Source of the DNA: Panacagrimonas perspica
GTDB taxonomy: Bacteria > Pseudomonadota > Gammaproteobacteria > Nevskiales > Nevskiaceae
Direction: 5' to 3'
Assembly (NCBI RefSeq): GCF_004364935.1
Contig: NZ_SOBT01000008.1
Coordinates: 248,001 to 312,000 of the forward strand
DNA length: 64,000 nucleotides
Position 1 is the first letter of the stretch. Each line of letters opens with the position of its first letter. Below the pieces are notes generated by a model. The model saw only the letters and a list, made by a program, of their open reading frames with translations, ran no database searches and had not been told where the DNA came from. Shown here in pieces: positions 9,588-19,471 of this stretch. A program made the translations under genes and the position numbers.

Positions 9588-9800
9588 ATGTCCGCGCAAC
9601 GACCCGACGTGAGCCGTCTGTTCCAGCATTTCGGCCTCGATCCGTCGGATTACCTGCACTTCGCCGAGCCGGCCAAGGTCGTCACGGCGCTCGCTGCTTC
9701 GCTCGCACCCGGCGGCTCTGCCGACGCGGCGCGACATGAGGCGGATCCGGCAGCGCGGGCTGCCCAGCTTCGCGCGCGTCTGCTCCAAGATCGCTCCTGA
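9588..9800 (+). CDS. small BcsR/BcsP-like protein of the cellulose cluster
   Basis: 70-residue cytoplasmic protein with a very good ribosome-binding site (AAGGAGA at 9577-9583), which fixes the start at ATG 9588. The segment DVSRLFQHFGLDPSDYLHF resembles the N-terminal signature of BcsR/BcsP proteins (D-x-x-x-L-[YF]-x-x-F-G...Y). These are short accessory proteins encoded just upstream of bcsQ/bcsA that help assemble the cellulose synthase. It continues with an Ala-rich, charged helix. No bcsQ-type ATPase gene follows; about 650 bp without a convincing gene separate it from bcsA. The family assignment is by recalled motif only. Confidence 0.55.
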   Translation: MSAQRPDVSRLFQHFGLDPSDYLHFAEPAKVVTALAASLAPGGSADAARHEADPAARAAQLRARLLQDRS

Positions 9801-10450
9801 GGATCCGGATCCGTCGCTTCTCCGCGAGGTCGCACGCGGGGTGACGTCGCGCACGGCCGGGCCGCTCTGAAGATTTCTGGCCGAGGTCGATGCGCGTTCG
9901 GGTCGAGTCCTTGAAACAGCCCGGCCGCAAGGTCTCTTCGAGCAGGGTCGCCGCGAGCGGGACGCCGCAGATTCGCGCACACGGATCAAAATCGACCAGT
10001 CCCTTTCGTTATCGTGACGTCGATTCCGTTGCGCCCGAACGTCGCTGGGCGTGCACGGATTCGCAGACGGCGACGGCCGCCTGGCATCCGGAACAGGCCA
10101 AAAATGCAGTTTCCGGCGCACTCCTGACGCGACGCTCATATCGGTGCGCTGGCGGGCGCGTCCTGGACGCACCGTGCCGGTTTCGTGGTCGCTTGCCCGA
10201 TCGGGCATCCCAGGCGGCACGCAATTACGTTACCTTTCGTTTCCTGGGGCCGGTCGCGGCGACGTGCCGGATTGATAAGAACAAAAAGCGGGATCGCCGT
10301 GGCGAGTTCTGTGCCGGACGTGGACAGAGGATGTGCGGGCGCCGCGTCTCCAGAGCGGAGTCCCGAGATGTGCGCGCCCCGGTTCCGTCGGACGTCCGTG
10401 CATGGATCGGGTCGTGAAAAAAACGTTTCTCCGAAGCTCTGAGATCGCAA
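9801..10450. other. 650-bp stretch without a supported gene, upstream of bcsA
   Basis: Open frames exist on both strands but have Arg/Ser-rich, low-complexity translations, no good ribosome sites and no recognisable domains, as expected of chance frames in GC-rich DNA. I see no clear promoter, riboswitch or repeat. A short AT-richer patch (TTGATAAGAACAAAAAG, about 10272-10288) lies about 165 bases before bcsA and may belong to a leader. A decayed gene, for instance a bcsQ remnant, cannot be excluded by eye. Confidence 0.4.
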
Positions 10451-12613
10451 ATGGCTGAGCAGAACCTGTCTGTCCGATCCGTTGCTCCTTCCGGTAATTG
10501 GGACGCCACCGCGGAGTCGTACGCGGGGCATATCGGGTCGGGCAACCGCGTCCTGCTGTTCGCGCTGATGGTGCTCGCGGTGGGGCTGGGCTACGCCGTC
10601 GTGGCGGCACCGCTGCCGCTCGGCGCGCAGGTCCTGTTCGGCATCGTGTGCCTCGTGATCGCCATCCTTCTGAACCGGATCGAGGGGCGCCTGGTTTCGA
10701 TCGGCCTGATGGCGTTCTCGACCTTGCTCAGCGCACGCTACATCTACTGGCGCCTGACCGAGTCGCTCGACTACAGCGACCCCCGCTACAACTGGGTCGA
10801 TATCGGTTTTGCGTACGGACTGATCGCCGCCGAGCTCTACGCCTTCACGGTGCTGCTGCTCGGCTATCTGCAGACCCTGTGGCCCCTGCAGCGTCCTCCG
10901 GTGCCGATGCCGCGTGACCTCGCGATCTGGCCCACGGTCGACGTGATGATCCCGACGCTCAACGAACCTCTGGCGGTGGTCCGTCCCACCATCATCGCGG
11001 CGATGGACATGGACTGGCCGCGCGACCGCATGCGCGTCATGGTGCTGGACGATGGCGCGCGTCCCGAGATGCAGGCGCTGTGCGAGGAACTGGGAGCGCT
11101 GTACATCAGGCGCCCGAACAACCAGCACGCCAAGGCCGGCAACGTGAATCACGGTCTGGAGTATTCGTCGGCGGAGTACGTTGCGATCTTCGACTGCGAC
11201 CACGTTCCGACGCGTTCCTTCCTGCAGATCTCGATGGGCTGGTTCCTGAAGGACAGCCAGCTGTCGATGTTGCAGACGCCGCATCACTTCTTCTCGCCGG
11301 ACCCGTTCGAGCGCAACCTGGGTACGTTCCGCTCGATCCCCAATGAAGGCGAGCTGTTCTACGGTCTGCTGCAGGACGGCAACGATCTCTGGAACGCCAC
11401 TTTTTTTTGCGGATCCTGTGCGGTGCTGCGGCGCTCGGCGCTCGACCAGATCGGCGGCATCGCCGTGGAAACGGTGACCGAAGACGCGCACACCTCGCTG
11501 CGCCTGCAGCGCAAGGGCTGGAACACCGCCTACATCAATCTGCCGCAGGCGGCCGGTCGGGCCACGGAGTCGCTGGCCGCCCACATCCGGCAGCGCGTCC
11601 GCTGGGCGCGCGGCATGTCGCAGATCTTCCGCATCGACAATCCGCTGCTGGGACCGGGTCTGAGCATCGCGCAGCGGCTCTGTTATCTGAACTCGATGCT
11701 GTACTTCTTCTTCGGCCTGCCGCGCATCGTGTTCCTGACGGCGCCGCTGGCGTTCCTGCTGTTCGACGCGCAGATCATCATCGCGTCGGCGCTGGTGTTC
11801 GCGGCCTATGCGTTGCCGCACCTGATCCATTCGCAGATGACGCATTCACGATTGCAGGGGCCGTTCCGCTACTCGTTCTGGGCCGAGGTCTACGAGACGA
11901 TCCTGTGCGTGTACATCGTGCTGCCGACGTTCCTCGCGCTCATCAGTCCCAAGCTCGGCAAATTCAACGTCACAGCCAAGGGCGGCAATCGCGACCGAAG
12001 CTTCTTCGACCGCAAGATCGCGCTGCCCTACATCATCCTGCTGTTGCTCAATCTCGGCGGCTTCGGCCTGGGCCTGTGGCGCCTGTTCACCAACTTCGGT
12101 GACGACGCGGACAGCCTGGTGCTCAACCTGGTCTGGACCAGCTACAACGTCGTGATCCTCGGCGTCTGCACCGCCGTGGCCTGGGAACAGCGCGAGATCC
12201 GCCGTGCCGTGCGCGTCTCCGCGGAACTGCCGGCGCGCGTCCGTCTGCCGGACGGAACCGAGATCAGTGCCCGCACGCTCGATCTGTCGGAAGGCGGCAC
12301 GATGCTGCGGCTTCCGCGTGCGGTGAGCCTGCCGCTGGGTTCGCGGATCCAGGTGGCGCTGATTCCGGAGTTCGACCTCGTGTGGATGGATGCGGACGTC
12401 ACCCGCTCGAGCAACGAGATCCTCGCGATGAAATTCAACGCGCTCAGCCTGCCGCAGGAGCGACAGCTGATCTACGCGATTTTTGGCCGTGCCGATGCCT
12501 GGTTGCATTGGGCGGAGCGGCGACCGCCCGACAAGGTCGGAACATCATTCGGCAACCTCTTCAGGCTCGGTTTGACCGGTGCAAAGAAGATCTTTTCTCC
12601 ATCCAGGAACTGA
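10451..12613 (+). CDS. bcsA: cellulose synthase catalytic subunit BcsA (UDP-forming)
   Basis: Inner-membrane family-2 glycosyltransferase that polymerises UDP-glucose into beta-1,4-glucan and threads it through its own channel; 720 residues. Four N-terminal membrane helices (about 33-145) precede the catalytic domain. The motifs are VMVLDDGARPE (DD 200-201), DCDHVPT (248-254), FFCGSC (318-323), TEDAH (343-347) and QRVRW (381-385). More membrane helices run to about 575. The C-terminal PilZ domain keeps both c-di-GMP motifs: RRAVR (584-588, RxxxR) and DLSEGG (611-616). The enzyme should therefore need c-di-GMP. An eight-T run at 11401-11408 encodes the FF of FFCGSC. Followed 11 bp later by bcsB. 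Confidence 0.97.
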   Translation: MAEQNLSVRSVAPSGNWDATAESYAGHIGSGNRVLLFALMVLAVGLGYAVVAAPLPLGAQVLFGIVCLVIAILLNRIEGRLVSIGLMAFSTLLSARYIYWRLTESLDYSDPRYNWVDIGFAYGLIAAELYAFTVLLLGYLQTLWPLQRPPVPMPRDLAIWPTVDVMIPTLNEPLAVVRPTIIAAMDMDWPRDRMRVMVLDDGARPEMQALCEELGALYIRRPNNQHAKAGNVNHGLEYSSAEYVAIFDCDHVPTRSFLQISMGWFLKDSQLSMLQTPHHFFSPDPFERNLGTFRSIPNEGELFYGLLQDGNDLWNATFFCGSCAVLRRSALDQIGGIAVETVTEDAHTSLRLQRKGWNTAYINLPQAAGRATESLAAHIRQRVRWARGMSQIFRIDNPLLGPGLSIAQRLCYLNSMLYFFFGLPRIVFLTAPLAFLLFDAQIIIASALVFAAYALPHLIHSQMTHSRLQGPFRYSFWAEVYETILCVYIVLPTFLALISPKLGKFNVTAKGGNRDRSFFDRKIALPYIILLLLNLGGFGLGLWRLFTNFGDDADSLVLNLVWTSYNVVILGVCTAVAWEQREIRRAVRVSAELPARVRLPDGTEISARTLDLSEGGTMLRLPRAVSLPLGSRIQVALIPEFDLVWMDADVTRSSNEILAMKFNALSLPQERQLIYAIFGRADAWLHWAERRPPDKVGTSFGNLFRLGLTGAKKIFSPSRN

Positions 12614-12624
12614 CGGGCAGGATC

Positions 12625-14913
12625 ATGAAAGGGATGAACAACGGGGCGCGCAGCGCACTGTCGGTGGGCGCGGCCTCGATGCTGCTTGCGATGGTCACGG
12701 GTCTTGCAGCCTCGCAGAGCGCTTGGGCAAAGGAAGAATCGCCGGGCAGAGCCGTCGCGCTGCCTGCCGTGTCGAACGCAGGACAGGAGTCGCGGGAGAT
12801 ACCGCTCAAGGATATCGGCGCCGACGAGCCGGTGCGGCTGCGCGGCACCGAGCACCAGATCGATTTTCCGGTTGCGATCCGCAACGACGAGGTCGTGACC
12901 AAGGCGCAGCTCAAGCTGCGCTTCGCTCATTCGCCCGCGCTGATCTTCGAGTGGTCGCACCTGACCGTGCTGGTCAACAACGAGGTCGTCGGCAACGTGC
13001 CGCTGAAGGCCGAGACGGCGGACGGCGGTGAGCAGACCGTCGACATCGATCCGCGCACGCTGGTCGGATACAGCCGGCTCGGCCTGCGCGCGGTGATGCA
13101 CTACACCAAGGAGTGCGAGGACCCTGCGCACTCGACGCTGTGGTCGGTGATCGCCAACGAATCGGTGCTCGAACTGGAACTGCAGCGCGTACCGGTCACC
13201 AATGAATTGGCGCTGTTGCCCGAACCCTTTTTCGATCCGCGGGACAAGCGCGAACTGGTGCTGCCGTTCGTGCTGCCCGCCGACCCGACGCCGGAAGAAC
13301 TGCAGGCCGCGGGCATGGTGGCGTCGTGGTTCGGCGCGCTGGCCGAATACCGCGGGGCGAATTTCCCTGCGCAGCTCGGCCGCCTGCCGGCCAGCGGCAA
13401 TGCCGTGATGATCGCCACGCGTTCGCGTCTGGGCACGGCTGCCGATCTGCCCAAGGGCAACGGTGCGCAGGTCGCGATCTCCGACAACCCGACCGATCGC
13501 AACGGCAAGCTGCTGGTCGTCACCGGCGACGACGCGGCCTCGCTGCTGGCGGCGGCGCGTGCGCTGACGCTGGGGACGGCCGGGCTGTCCGGTCCGAGCG
13601 CCGGCGTGCGTGATCTCGCCGAGCCGCCGCTGCGCATTGCGTACGATGCGCCGCGCTGGGTGCCGACCGATCGTGTCGTGCAGATCGGCGAGCGGGTTGC
13701 GCCTGACCAGCTTCAGGTACGAGGCCAGTATCCGCCCGCGATCCGCGTGCCCTGGGATCTGCCGCCGGATCTCTTTTACTGGAAGAGCAAGGGCGCCAAG
13801 CTCGACGTGGGCTATCGATACACGCCGACGCAGGGCCAGAAGTCGACGCTCGACTTCGACGTCAACAACCAGTTCGCGCGCGCCGTTCCGCTGCTGATGG
13901 TCGACTCGCCGACGCCGCTGAGCGACGAGGCGAAGAAGAAGGCTGGATTGCCCGAAGTGACCAAGCGCGAGAAGTACTACGTGCCGGTCTACAAGTTCGC
14001 GTCCGACAACGAGCTCAAGTGGCAGTACAACTTCGAGATCCGCAAGAAGGGCGAGTGCCAGGACGTGCCGGACGACAATCTGCGCGGTTCGATCGACGCC
14101 GACTCGACGATCGACCTGACGTCGCTGCCGCACTACACCTATCTGCCCGATCTCAAGCTGTTCACCGACGGCGCGTTTCCGTTCAGCAAGTACGCGGATC
14201 TCGCGCAGACCGTGGCAGTGTTGCCGACCCGGCCGAGCGCCGCGGAAGTCGGCACGTTTCTCAACGTGCTGGGCCACATCGGCGACGCCACCGGATTTCC
14301 GGCGACGCGCCTGCGCGTGAGCGACGCCAGCACCGTCAAGGCCATCGGTGCCGATGCCGACCTGCTCGTGTTCGGAACGCCGGCCAGCCAGCCGCTGCTG
14401 ACGGAGTGGGCGGATCGCCTGCCGATGACCAACAAGGACGGCGGGCTGCAGCTGCAGGTCGTCGGCGCGGTCGAGCGCCTGCGCGCCCGTTTCGAAGGGC
14501 GTGATCTCGAGGGTGCCCGCGCGCACGCCACGCGCATGATCCTGGAAGCCGGCAAGGCGCTCGGCAGCCTGATGAGCTTCGAGTCGCCGCTGTCGAGCAA
14601 GCGCACCGTGGTGGTGTTCGCGGCGCTCGACGAAGCGCGCCTGCTCGAGCTGTCGCAGATGCTCGACGATCCGGCGCGTCGTCATTTCATCGGCGGCGAC
14701 CTGACTTTGCTCAACACCACCAAGGTGTCGCATTACGAGCTGGCGCCGCAGTACTCGGTAGGCAGGCTTCCGTTCTTCCTCGGCATCCGCTGGTGGTTCG
14801 CCAAGCAGCCGCTGATCCTGTCGATCGTCGCGGTCCTGCTGTCGGCGTTCCTGGCGCTGGTCCTGTACCGGCTGATGCGCAACCTCGCGCAGTCGCGGCG
14901 CGGCGGCCGCTGA
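12625..14913 (+). CDS. bcsB: cellulose synthase periplasmic subunit BcsB
   Basis: Periplasmic, membrane-anchored partner of BcsA that guides the emerging glucan; 762 residues. The ATG at 12625 follows GGCAGGA and yields a signal peptide ending in SQSAWA (cleavage near residue 35). The mature part shows BcsB features: LKDIGADEPVRLRGTEHQI (first jelly roll), AELKLRFAHSPAL-type strand, NNEVVGNVPL, and later FPATRLRVSD and ADLLVFGTP (second flavodoxin-like module). A single C-terminal helix (about 730-755, LILSIVAVLLSAFLALVLYR) anchors it beside BcsA. It follows bcsA by 11 bp and precedes bcsC by 31 bp, so the three are an operon. Confidence 0.95.
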   Translation: MKGMNNGARSALSVGAASMLLAMVTGLAASQSAWAKEESPGRAVALPAVSNAGQESREIPLKDIGADEPVRLRGTEHQIDFPVAIRNDEVVTKAQLKLRFAHSPALIFEWSHLTVLVNNEVVGNVPLKAETADGGEQTVDIDPRTLVGYSRLGLRAVMHYTKECEDPAHSTLWSVIANESVLELELQRVPVTNELALLPEPFFDPRDKRELVLPFVLPADPTPEELQAAGMVASWFGALAEYRGANFPAQLGRLPASGNAVMIATRSRLGTAADLPKGNGAQVAISDNPTDRNGKLLVVTGDDAASLLAAARALTLGTAGLSGPSAGVRDLAEPPLRIAYDAPRWVPTDRVVQIGERVAPDQLQVRGQYPPAIRVPWDLPPDLFYWKSKGAKLDVGYRYTPTQGQKSTLDFDVNNQFARAVPLLMVDSPTPLSDEAKKKAGLPEVTKREKYYVPVYKFASDNELKWQYNFEIRKKGECQDVPDDNLRGSIDADSTIDLTSLPHYTYLPDLKLFTDGAFPFSKYADLAQTVAVLPTRPSAAEVGTFLNVLGHIGDATGFPATRLRVSDASTVKAIGADADLLVFGTPASQPLLTEWADRLPMTNKDGGLQLQVVGAVERLRARFEGRDLEGARAHATRMILEAGKALGSLMSFESPLSSKRTVVVFAALDEARLLELSQMLDDPARRHFIGGDLTLLNTTKVSHYELAPQYSVGRLPFFLGIRWWFAKQPLILSIVAVLLSAFLALVLYRLMRNLAQSRRGGR

Positions 14914-14944
14914 TCGTCAGCGGCCCGGAACAAGGAAAGACCTC

Positions 14945-17900
14945 ATGCGGCTCAGACTCGGACCGACCGTATGCCTGGCACTGGCCATGGCATCGGTCAC
15001 GGGCCTCGCAGCGGACGCGGCGACGGGGCTGATCGCCTCGCAGGCGCGCTATTGGGAGCAGAAGGGGCGCCATGATCTGGCGCGCGAATCCTGGCTCAAG
15101 CTGTTGCGCGCGGACCCTGGCAGCGCCGAGGCGCTGTCGGGTCTGGCGGCGGCGGAAATCCGCAGCGGCCGGCCTGAAATGGCCAAGCAGTACATCCAGG
15201 GCCTTCGGCAACTGCAGCCGGATCATCCGGATCTGCGGCGCCTGGAAACGGCCCTTGCCACCGGCGCGGCAACGCCCGGCACAGCGTCCGACGGACTCGC
15301 CAAGGCGCGCGAACTCGCGCGCAGGCAGCAGTACGACCAGTCCATCGCGGAGTACCAGCGCCTGTTCGGCGGCAAGCCGCCCGAGGGGGCGGTCGCGCTC
15401 GAGTACTGGCAGACGCTGGGAGGTGCAGAAGGGGGTTGGGCGGAAGCGCGGACCGGCCTGGAGAAACTGGTCAAGGCGAATCCGGACAACGCCGACTACC
15501 GCCTCGCACTTGCGCAGCACCTGACGTATCGCGAAGAGACCCGGCGGCAGGGACTGGATCAACTGATCGAGCTCGCCGAGTCCGACGCGGCGCGCCAGCC
15601 GGTGCAGCCGGTGTGGCGGCAGGCGCTGCTCTGGATGGGTGGAAAGCCGCGCGACGAGCGCTATTTCCAGGCGTACCTGCGCCGCTATGGCGACGACACG
15701 CAGGTCAGCAGCAAGCTGGCGTCTGCGCGCTCCGGCACCGCAATCGCCGGTGCGACGTCCGACGCCCCGCAAGTCGATGCGCGCGGCCGTGCGCTGAAGA
15801 ATGCGTGGACGCTGTTCAACGCCGGCAATGTCGAGGAGGCGGAGAAGGCTTTCGCCTCCATGCAACGCAAGAATCCGCGGGACGCCGAGGCGCTCGCAGG
15901 CCTCGGCATCATCCGCCTGAGGCAGGATCGTTTCGCCGAATCGCGCGAACTGCTCCAGCAGGCCTCGAGGCTGTCACCGGGCCGTGCCCGGCAGTGGAGC
16001 GGGGCCCTGGCTTCCGCTCGTTTCTGGGAGCAGGTGCGGCTGGCCGACACCGATCGCGCGGCCGGGCGTCTGCCGGAGGCGGAGCGTCGCCTGCGCGCCG
16101 CCATCGCGGGTTCGCCGGAGACGGCCGCCAAGGAGCCGAGCGTTCGACTGTCGCTGGCCGACACCCTTCTCGCGCAGGGCCGTTACTCCGATGCAGAGGC
16201 GCTCTACCGCGAAGCCCTGAAGCAGGATGCCGGCAACGTGGACGCGGCGCGCGGCCTGATGGCCTCGCTCTCGCAGAGCGGACGCATCGCCGATGCCTTG
16301 CTGATCTACCGGGATCTGACGCCGGAGCAGCAGACCCGGATCGGTTCGGTCCGTTCGCTGCAGACGCTGGCCTTGCGCCAGCAGGCCGCGCAGGCCTTGG
16401 CGCACAAGGATGAATCCGGCGCCGAGCACCTGCTGCGCGAGGCGCTCGCGATGGATCCTCAGAGCACGTGGCCGCGTCTGGACCTGGCCCGGCTGTATCT
16501 GAGCCAGAACCGGCGTGCTGATGCACGCAGCCTGATCGACGCGCTGCCCACCAGCGGTCCGCAGCGCGGTGAGGCCTCGTTCATCCGTGCGCTGATGGCC
16601 TCGGAAGAACAGAACTGGTACGACGGCCTGATGTGGCTCGAGCAGGTGCCCGCGGCCGAACGCAATGCGGACATGGCGAGTGTTCAGCAGCGTCTGTGGG
16701 TCCGATACCAGACCGAGCGCGCCGCGGTGCTGGGTCGTCTCGGGCGTCACGATGAGTCGCTGGCCTTGTTGGCCGGCGTCGAGCGGTATGCGCGCTCTCC
16801 CGAATTGGTCGGCGCGGTCTCGTTTGCGTACACCGAAGCCGGAGAATCCGGGCGCGGGCTCTATCTGTTGCGCCAGGAACTGGCGCGCAATCCGGATGCG
16901 GATCCCGATCTGAAGCTCGCGTACGCCGGCATCCTGCTCAAGCTGCAGCAGCATGCGGAATTCGACGCGGTCGTCGATCAGCTGGCCCGTGGTCCGCGCC
17001 TGAGCCTGCAGCAGGAAGGCACCCTGACCGAGATGCGCATCGCGCAGCGACTGCGCCAGGCCGATGCGGTGCGCCAGAGCGGCAACGTCGCACGCGCCTA
17101 CGATCTGCTGGAACCTGCGCTGCGGGCCAACCCGGACGACCCTCGTCTGGTGATGGCGCTGGCGGCACTCTACGAGCAGGCGCGTGAACCCGATCGCGCT
17201 GTCTCGCTGTACCGCTATGCGGTGAAACTCGACGAGCGCAACCTCGATGCCTATCAGGGCGTCGTGCAGTCGAGCCTTGCGACCGGTCAGGACGACGAGG
17301 CCGATCGCTGGCTTGCGCAGGCGCTGCGCATCGCGCCCGACAGCGGCAAGCTGCACGCGCTCGCGGGCCGTGTCGCCAAGGCGCGCGGCCAAGATCGCCG
17401 TGCGCTGGCGCATTTCCGGCGCGCGCTCGAACTGGGTCCGGACGGAGGTGGCGGCGGTCACGGCGCCTTGCGCCTGCAGATGCTCGACACCTATCTGCGT
17501 CCGGTGAGCAGGGCGTCGTCTACCGCACGCACGCGGCCGTTGCATCGGTCGGTTCGCGGCGACTACTCGCTGTCCGCGCCGCGTCGCCCGGTCGTGTCCG
17601 GCAACCAGGGTTCGTTGCGCAAGGTCGCGACGAACGTGCAGGACATCGAGCTGGCGCAGGCGCAGCAGTCGACTCCGGTCTATCGGCGTGCGGAGGATCT
17701 GCCGCCGATTCCGCCGCCGGGCTACAAGCTGCCGCGCTTCGAGCCGCCGGTGAATTCGGGCGCGCTGAAGATGGACGTGCCACGCACGTTCATCCCGCCG
17801 CCGATGGGTCCCGAGCCGATGCAGCTACGCATGGACCCGACGCTGCGCACGCGCGACTACGCGAAGGAAGAGCCCGCCGTTCCGACCACCGAGACCGACC

Positions 17901-19081
17901 AGATCCTCGCGGAGATCGCGCAGATCCAGTCGAAGCGCTCGACGTGGGCAGCGGGCGGTGTGAGCTTCCGCAATCGCGATGGCGTGGCGGGGCTGGATCA
18001 GCTCGACGATTTCGAGCTGCCGGTCGAAGTGAGCCTCGCAGGCTCCGCGGGCCGCGTGAATCTGAGGCTCGTGCCGGTGTTCCTCGACGCCGGATCGGTG
18101 AAGGGCGCGCAGTTGCCGCTGTTCGGCACGCTGGCATTCGCCGACACCACCGGGCTGAGCTTCGATCAGAACGACGCGGGAATCGCGTTGGGCGGCAGCT
18201 ACCAGATCGGCAGTTTCAGCGTCGACGCCGGCTCCACGCCGATCGGTTTCGAGGTGGGCACCGTGGTCGGCGGCGTGCGCTGGGCGCCGAAGTTCGGCAA
18301 CTGGATTCTCGACATGGACGTTTCGCGTCGTCCGGTCACCGATTCGCTGCTGTCCTACGCCGGCACGCGGGATCCGGTGTCCGGTCGCGACTTCGGCGGC
18401 GTGACGGCCAACGGCGGACGTCTCGAGGTCACCTACGACATGGGCCAGGTCGGCCTGTACGCACTCGGCGGCTTCCACTTCTACGAAGGCAAGAACGTGG
18501 AGGACAACACCGCGACCGATGTGGGCGCCGGCGCCTATCTCCACGTGTACAAGGATTCACTGCAGCGCGTGACGGTGGGCGTCAACATCACCAGCTTCTT
18601 CTTCGACGAGAACCTGCGTCACTACAGCTTCGGGCACGGCGGGTATTTCAGCCCGCAGCGCTATGTTTCGTTCGGCATTCCGGTGGAATGGGTCGGCGGT
18701 CAGAACCGCTACTCGTGGAAGGTCTACGGCGCCATCGGCATCCAGAATTTCCGCGAAGACGGTGCGGCGCTGTATCCGGGCGACAGCGCGGCGCAGGCCG
18801 AGATCGAAGCGTTCGCGGCGGCCAATCCGGATCCGGTCATCGCCACCGGCTACGAGGCGAACAACAACACCGGAACGGGCATGAGCTTTGGGGGGCAACT
18901 CGAATACCTGGTGGCGCCTCATCTGGTGCTCGGGGCACGCGCGGGGTTCGACAATGCCCGTGATTACGACGAAACCCGCGTGATGGCCTATCTGCGCTGG
19001 TCGATGAGCCGCGATTACGGCGTACAGGCGCCGCCGCAGTCGGTGGTGCCGTTCTCCGACTACGGAAAGAAGCTGCCGTGA
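14945..19081 (+). CDS. bcsC: cellulose export protein BcsC (TPR scaffold plus outer-membrane barrel)
   Basis: Export channel for cellulose across periplasm and outer membrane, 1378 residues, longer than E. coli BcsC (about 1157). A good ribosome site (AAGGAAAG) precedes ATG 14945, and the first about 25 residues are a signal peptide (CLALAMASVTGLAADA). Residues about 30-860 are tandem tetratricopeptide repeats (e.g. AEALYREALKQDAGNVDAA, EHLLREALAMDPQSTWPRL). A proline-rich linker follows (about 920-960: DLPPIPPPGYKLPRFEPP, FIPPPMGPEP). The last about 370 residues form the BcsC beta-barrel domain and end near WSMSRDYGVQ. No bcsZ cellulase gene lies between bcsB and bcsC, unlike most bcs operons. 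Confidence 0.95.
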   Translation: MRLRLGPTVCLALAMASVTGLAADAATGLIASQARYWEQKGRHDLARESWLKLLRADPGSAEALSGLAAAEIRSGRPEMAKQYIQGLRQLQPDHPDLRRLETALATGAATPGTASDGLAKARELARRQQYDQSIAEYQRLFGGKPPEGAVALEYWQTLGGAEGGWAEARTGLEKLVKANPDNADYRLALAQHLTYREETRRQGLDQLIELAESDAARQPVQPVWRQALLWMGGKPRDERYFQAYLRRYGDDTQVSSKLASARSGTAIAGATSDAPQVDARGRALKNAWTLFNAGNVEEAEKAFASMQRKNPRDAEALAGLGIIRLRQDRFAESRELLQQASRLSPGRARQWSGALASARFWEQVRLADTDRAAGRLPEAERRLRAAIAGSPETAAKEPSVRLSLADTLLAQGRYSDAEALYREALKQDAGNVDAARGLMASLSQSGRIADALLIYRDLTPEQQTRIGSVRSLQTLALRQQAAQALAHKDESGAEHLLREALAMDPQSTWPRLDLARLYLSQNRRADARSLIDALPTSGPQRGEASFIRALMASEEQNWYDGLMWLEQVPAAERNADMASVQQRLWVRYQTERAAVLGRLGRHDESLALLAGVERYARSPELVGAVSFAYTEAGESGRGLYLLRQELARNPDADPDLKLAYAGILLKLQQHAEFDAVVDQLARGPRLSLQQEGTLTEMRIAQRLRQADAVRQSGNVARAYDLLEPALRANPDDPRLVMALAALYEQAREPDRAVSLYRYAVKLDERNLDAYQGVVQSSLATGQDDEADRWLAQALRIAPDSGKLHALAGRVAKARGQDRRALAHFRRALELGPDGGGGGHGALRLQMLDTYLRPVSRASSTARTRPLHRSVRGDYSLSAPRRPVVSGNQGSLRKVATNVQDIELAQAQQSTPVYRRAEDLPPIPPPGYKLPRFEPPVNSGALKMDVPRTFIPPPMGPEPMQLRMDPTLRTRDYAKEEPAVPTTETDQILAEIAQIQSKRSTWAAGGVSFRNRDGVAGLDQLDDFELPVEVSLAGSAGRVNLRLVPVFLDAGSVKGAQLPLFGTLAFADTTGLSFDQNDAGIALGGSYQIGSFSVDAGSTPIGFEVGTVVGGVRWAPKFGNWILDMDVSRRPVTDSLLSYAGTRDPVSGRDFGGVTANGGRLEVTYDMGQVGLYALGGFHFYEGKNVEDNTATDVGAGAYLHVYKDSLQRVTVGVNITSFFFDENLRHYSFGHGGYFSPQRYVSFGIPVEWVGGQNRYSWKVYGAIGIQNFREDGAALYPGDSAAQAEIEAFAAANPDPVIATGYEANNNTGTGMSFGGQLEYLVAPHLVLGARAGFDNARDYDETRVMAYLRWSMSRDYGVQAPPQSVVPFSDYGKKLP

Positions 19082-19089
19082 GAGCAGCG

Positions 19090-19470
19090 ATGAATTTTTC
19101 GACGGTTGCCGCGCTGCTGCTCGCAGCCCTGTGCGCGTGGCCGAGCCATGCGCAGGACGAGATCGGTACGGAGGCCAACCAGTTCCGATTCGAGCGGCAA
19201 CTGCGCGTCAATCCGTTCGATCCAGCGGCGCTCAACAATCTCGCGGTGGTCAAGGCAGGGCAGGGACGTTACGCCGACGCCTACGACCTGCTGCAGCGGG
19301 CCGCGCGTCTGGCGCCGCAGAGCGAGGAGATCCGGACCAACGTCGGTCGGCTCAAGGCCTGGATGGACACGATGGGCGCGCGCGATCCGCTGGCGGAGCC
19401 GGAATTGACGCTCTCACAAGTTCCGCCCGAACCGCCGCGACTCTGGAACAGCGCGCCGCCGAAACGGTAA
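19090..19470 (+). CDS. secreted small TPR protein at the end of the bcs operon
   Basis: 126-residue exported protein. ATG 19090 opens a clear signal peptide (FSTVAALLLAALCAWPSHAQ); a GTG at 19078 overlapping the bcsC stop is an alternative. The mature part contains about two tetratricopeptide units (ERQLRVNPFDPAALNNLAVV, YADAYDLLQRAARLAPQSEE) and a Pro-rich tail. Eight bases after bcsC on the same strand, it is almost certainly co-transcribed. A periplasmic helper of BcsC or of cellulose export is a reasonable inference, but I know no named family for it. It ends 30 bp from the convergent nadC. Confidence 0.75.
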   Translation: MNFSTVAALLLAALCAWPSHAQDEIGTEANQFRFERQLRVNPFDPAALNNLAVVKAGQGRYADAYDLLQRAARLAPQSEEIRTNVGRLKAWMDTMGARDPLAEPELTLSQVPPEPPRLWNSAPPKR

Positions 19471-19471
19471 G

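Noticed and set aside
9890-10417. Possible 175-residue gene upstream of bcsA
   Set aside because: Low-complexity Arg/Ser/Ala translation, no ribosome site and no similarity to BcsQ or any known cellulose protein.
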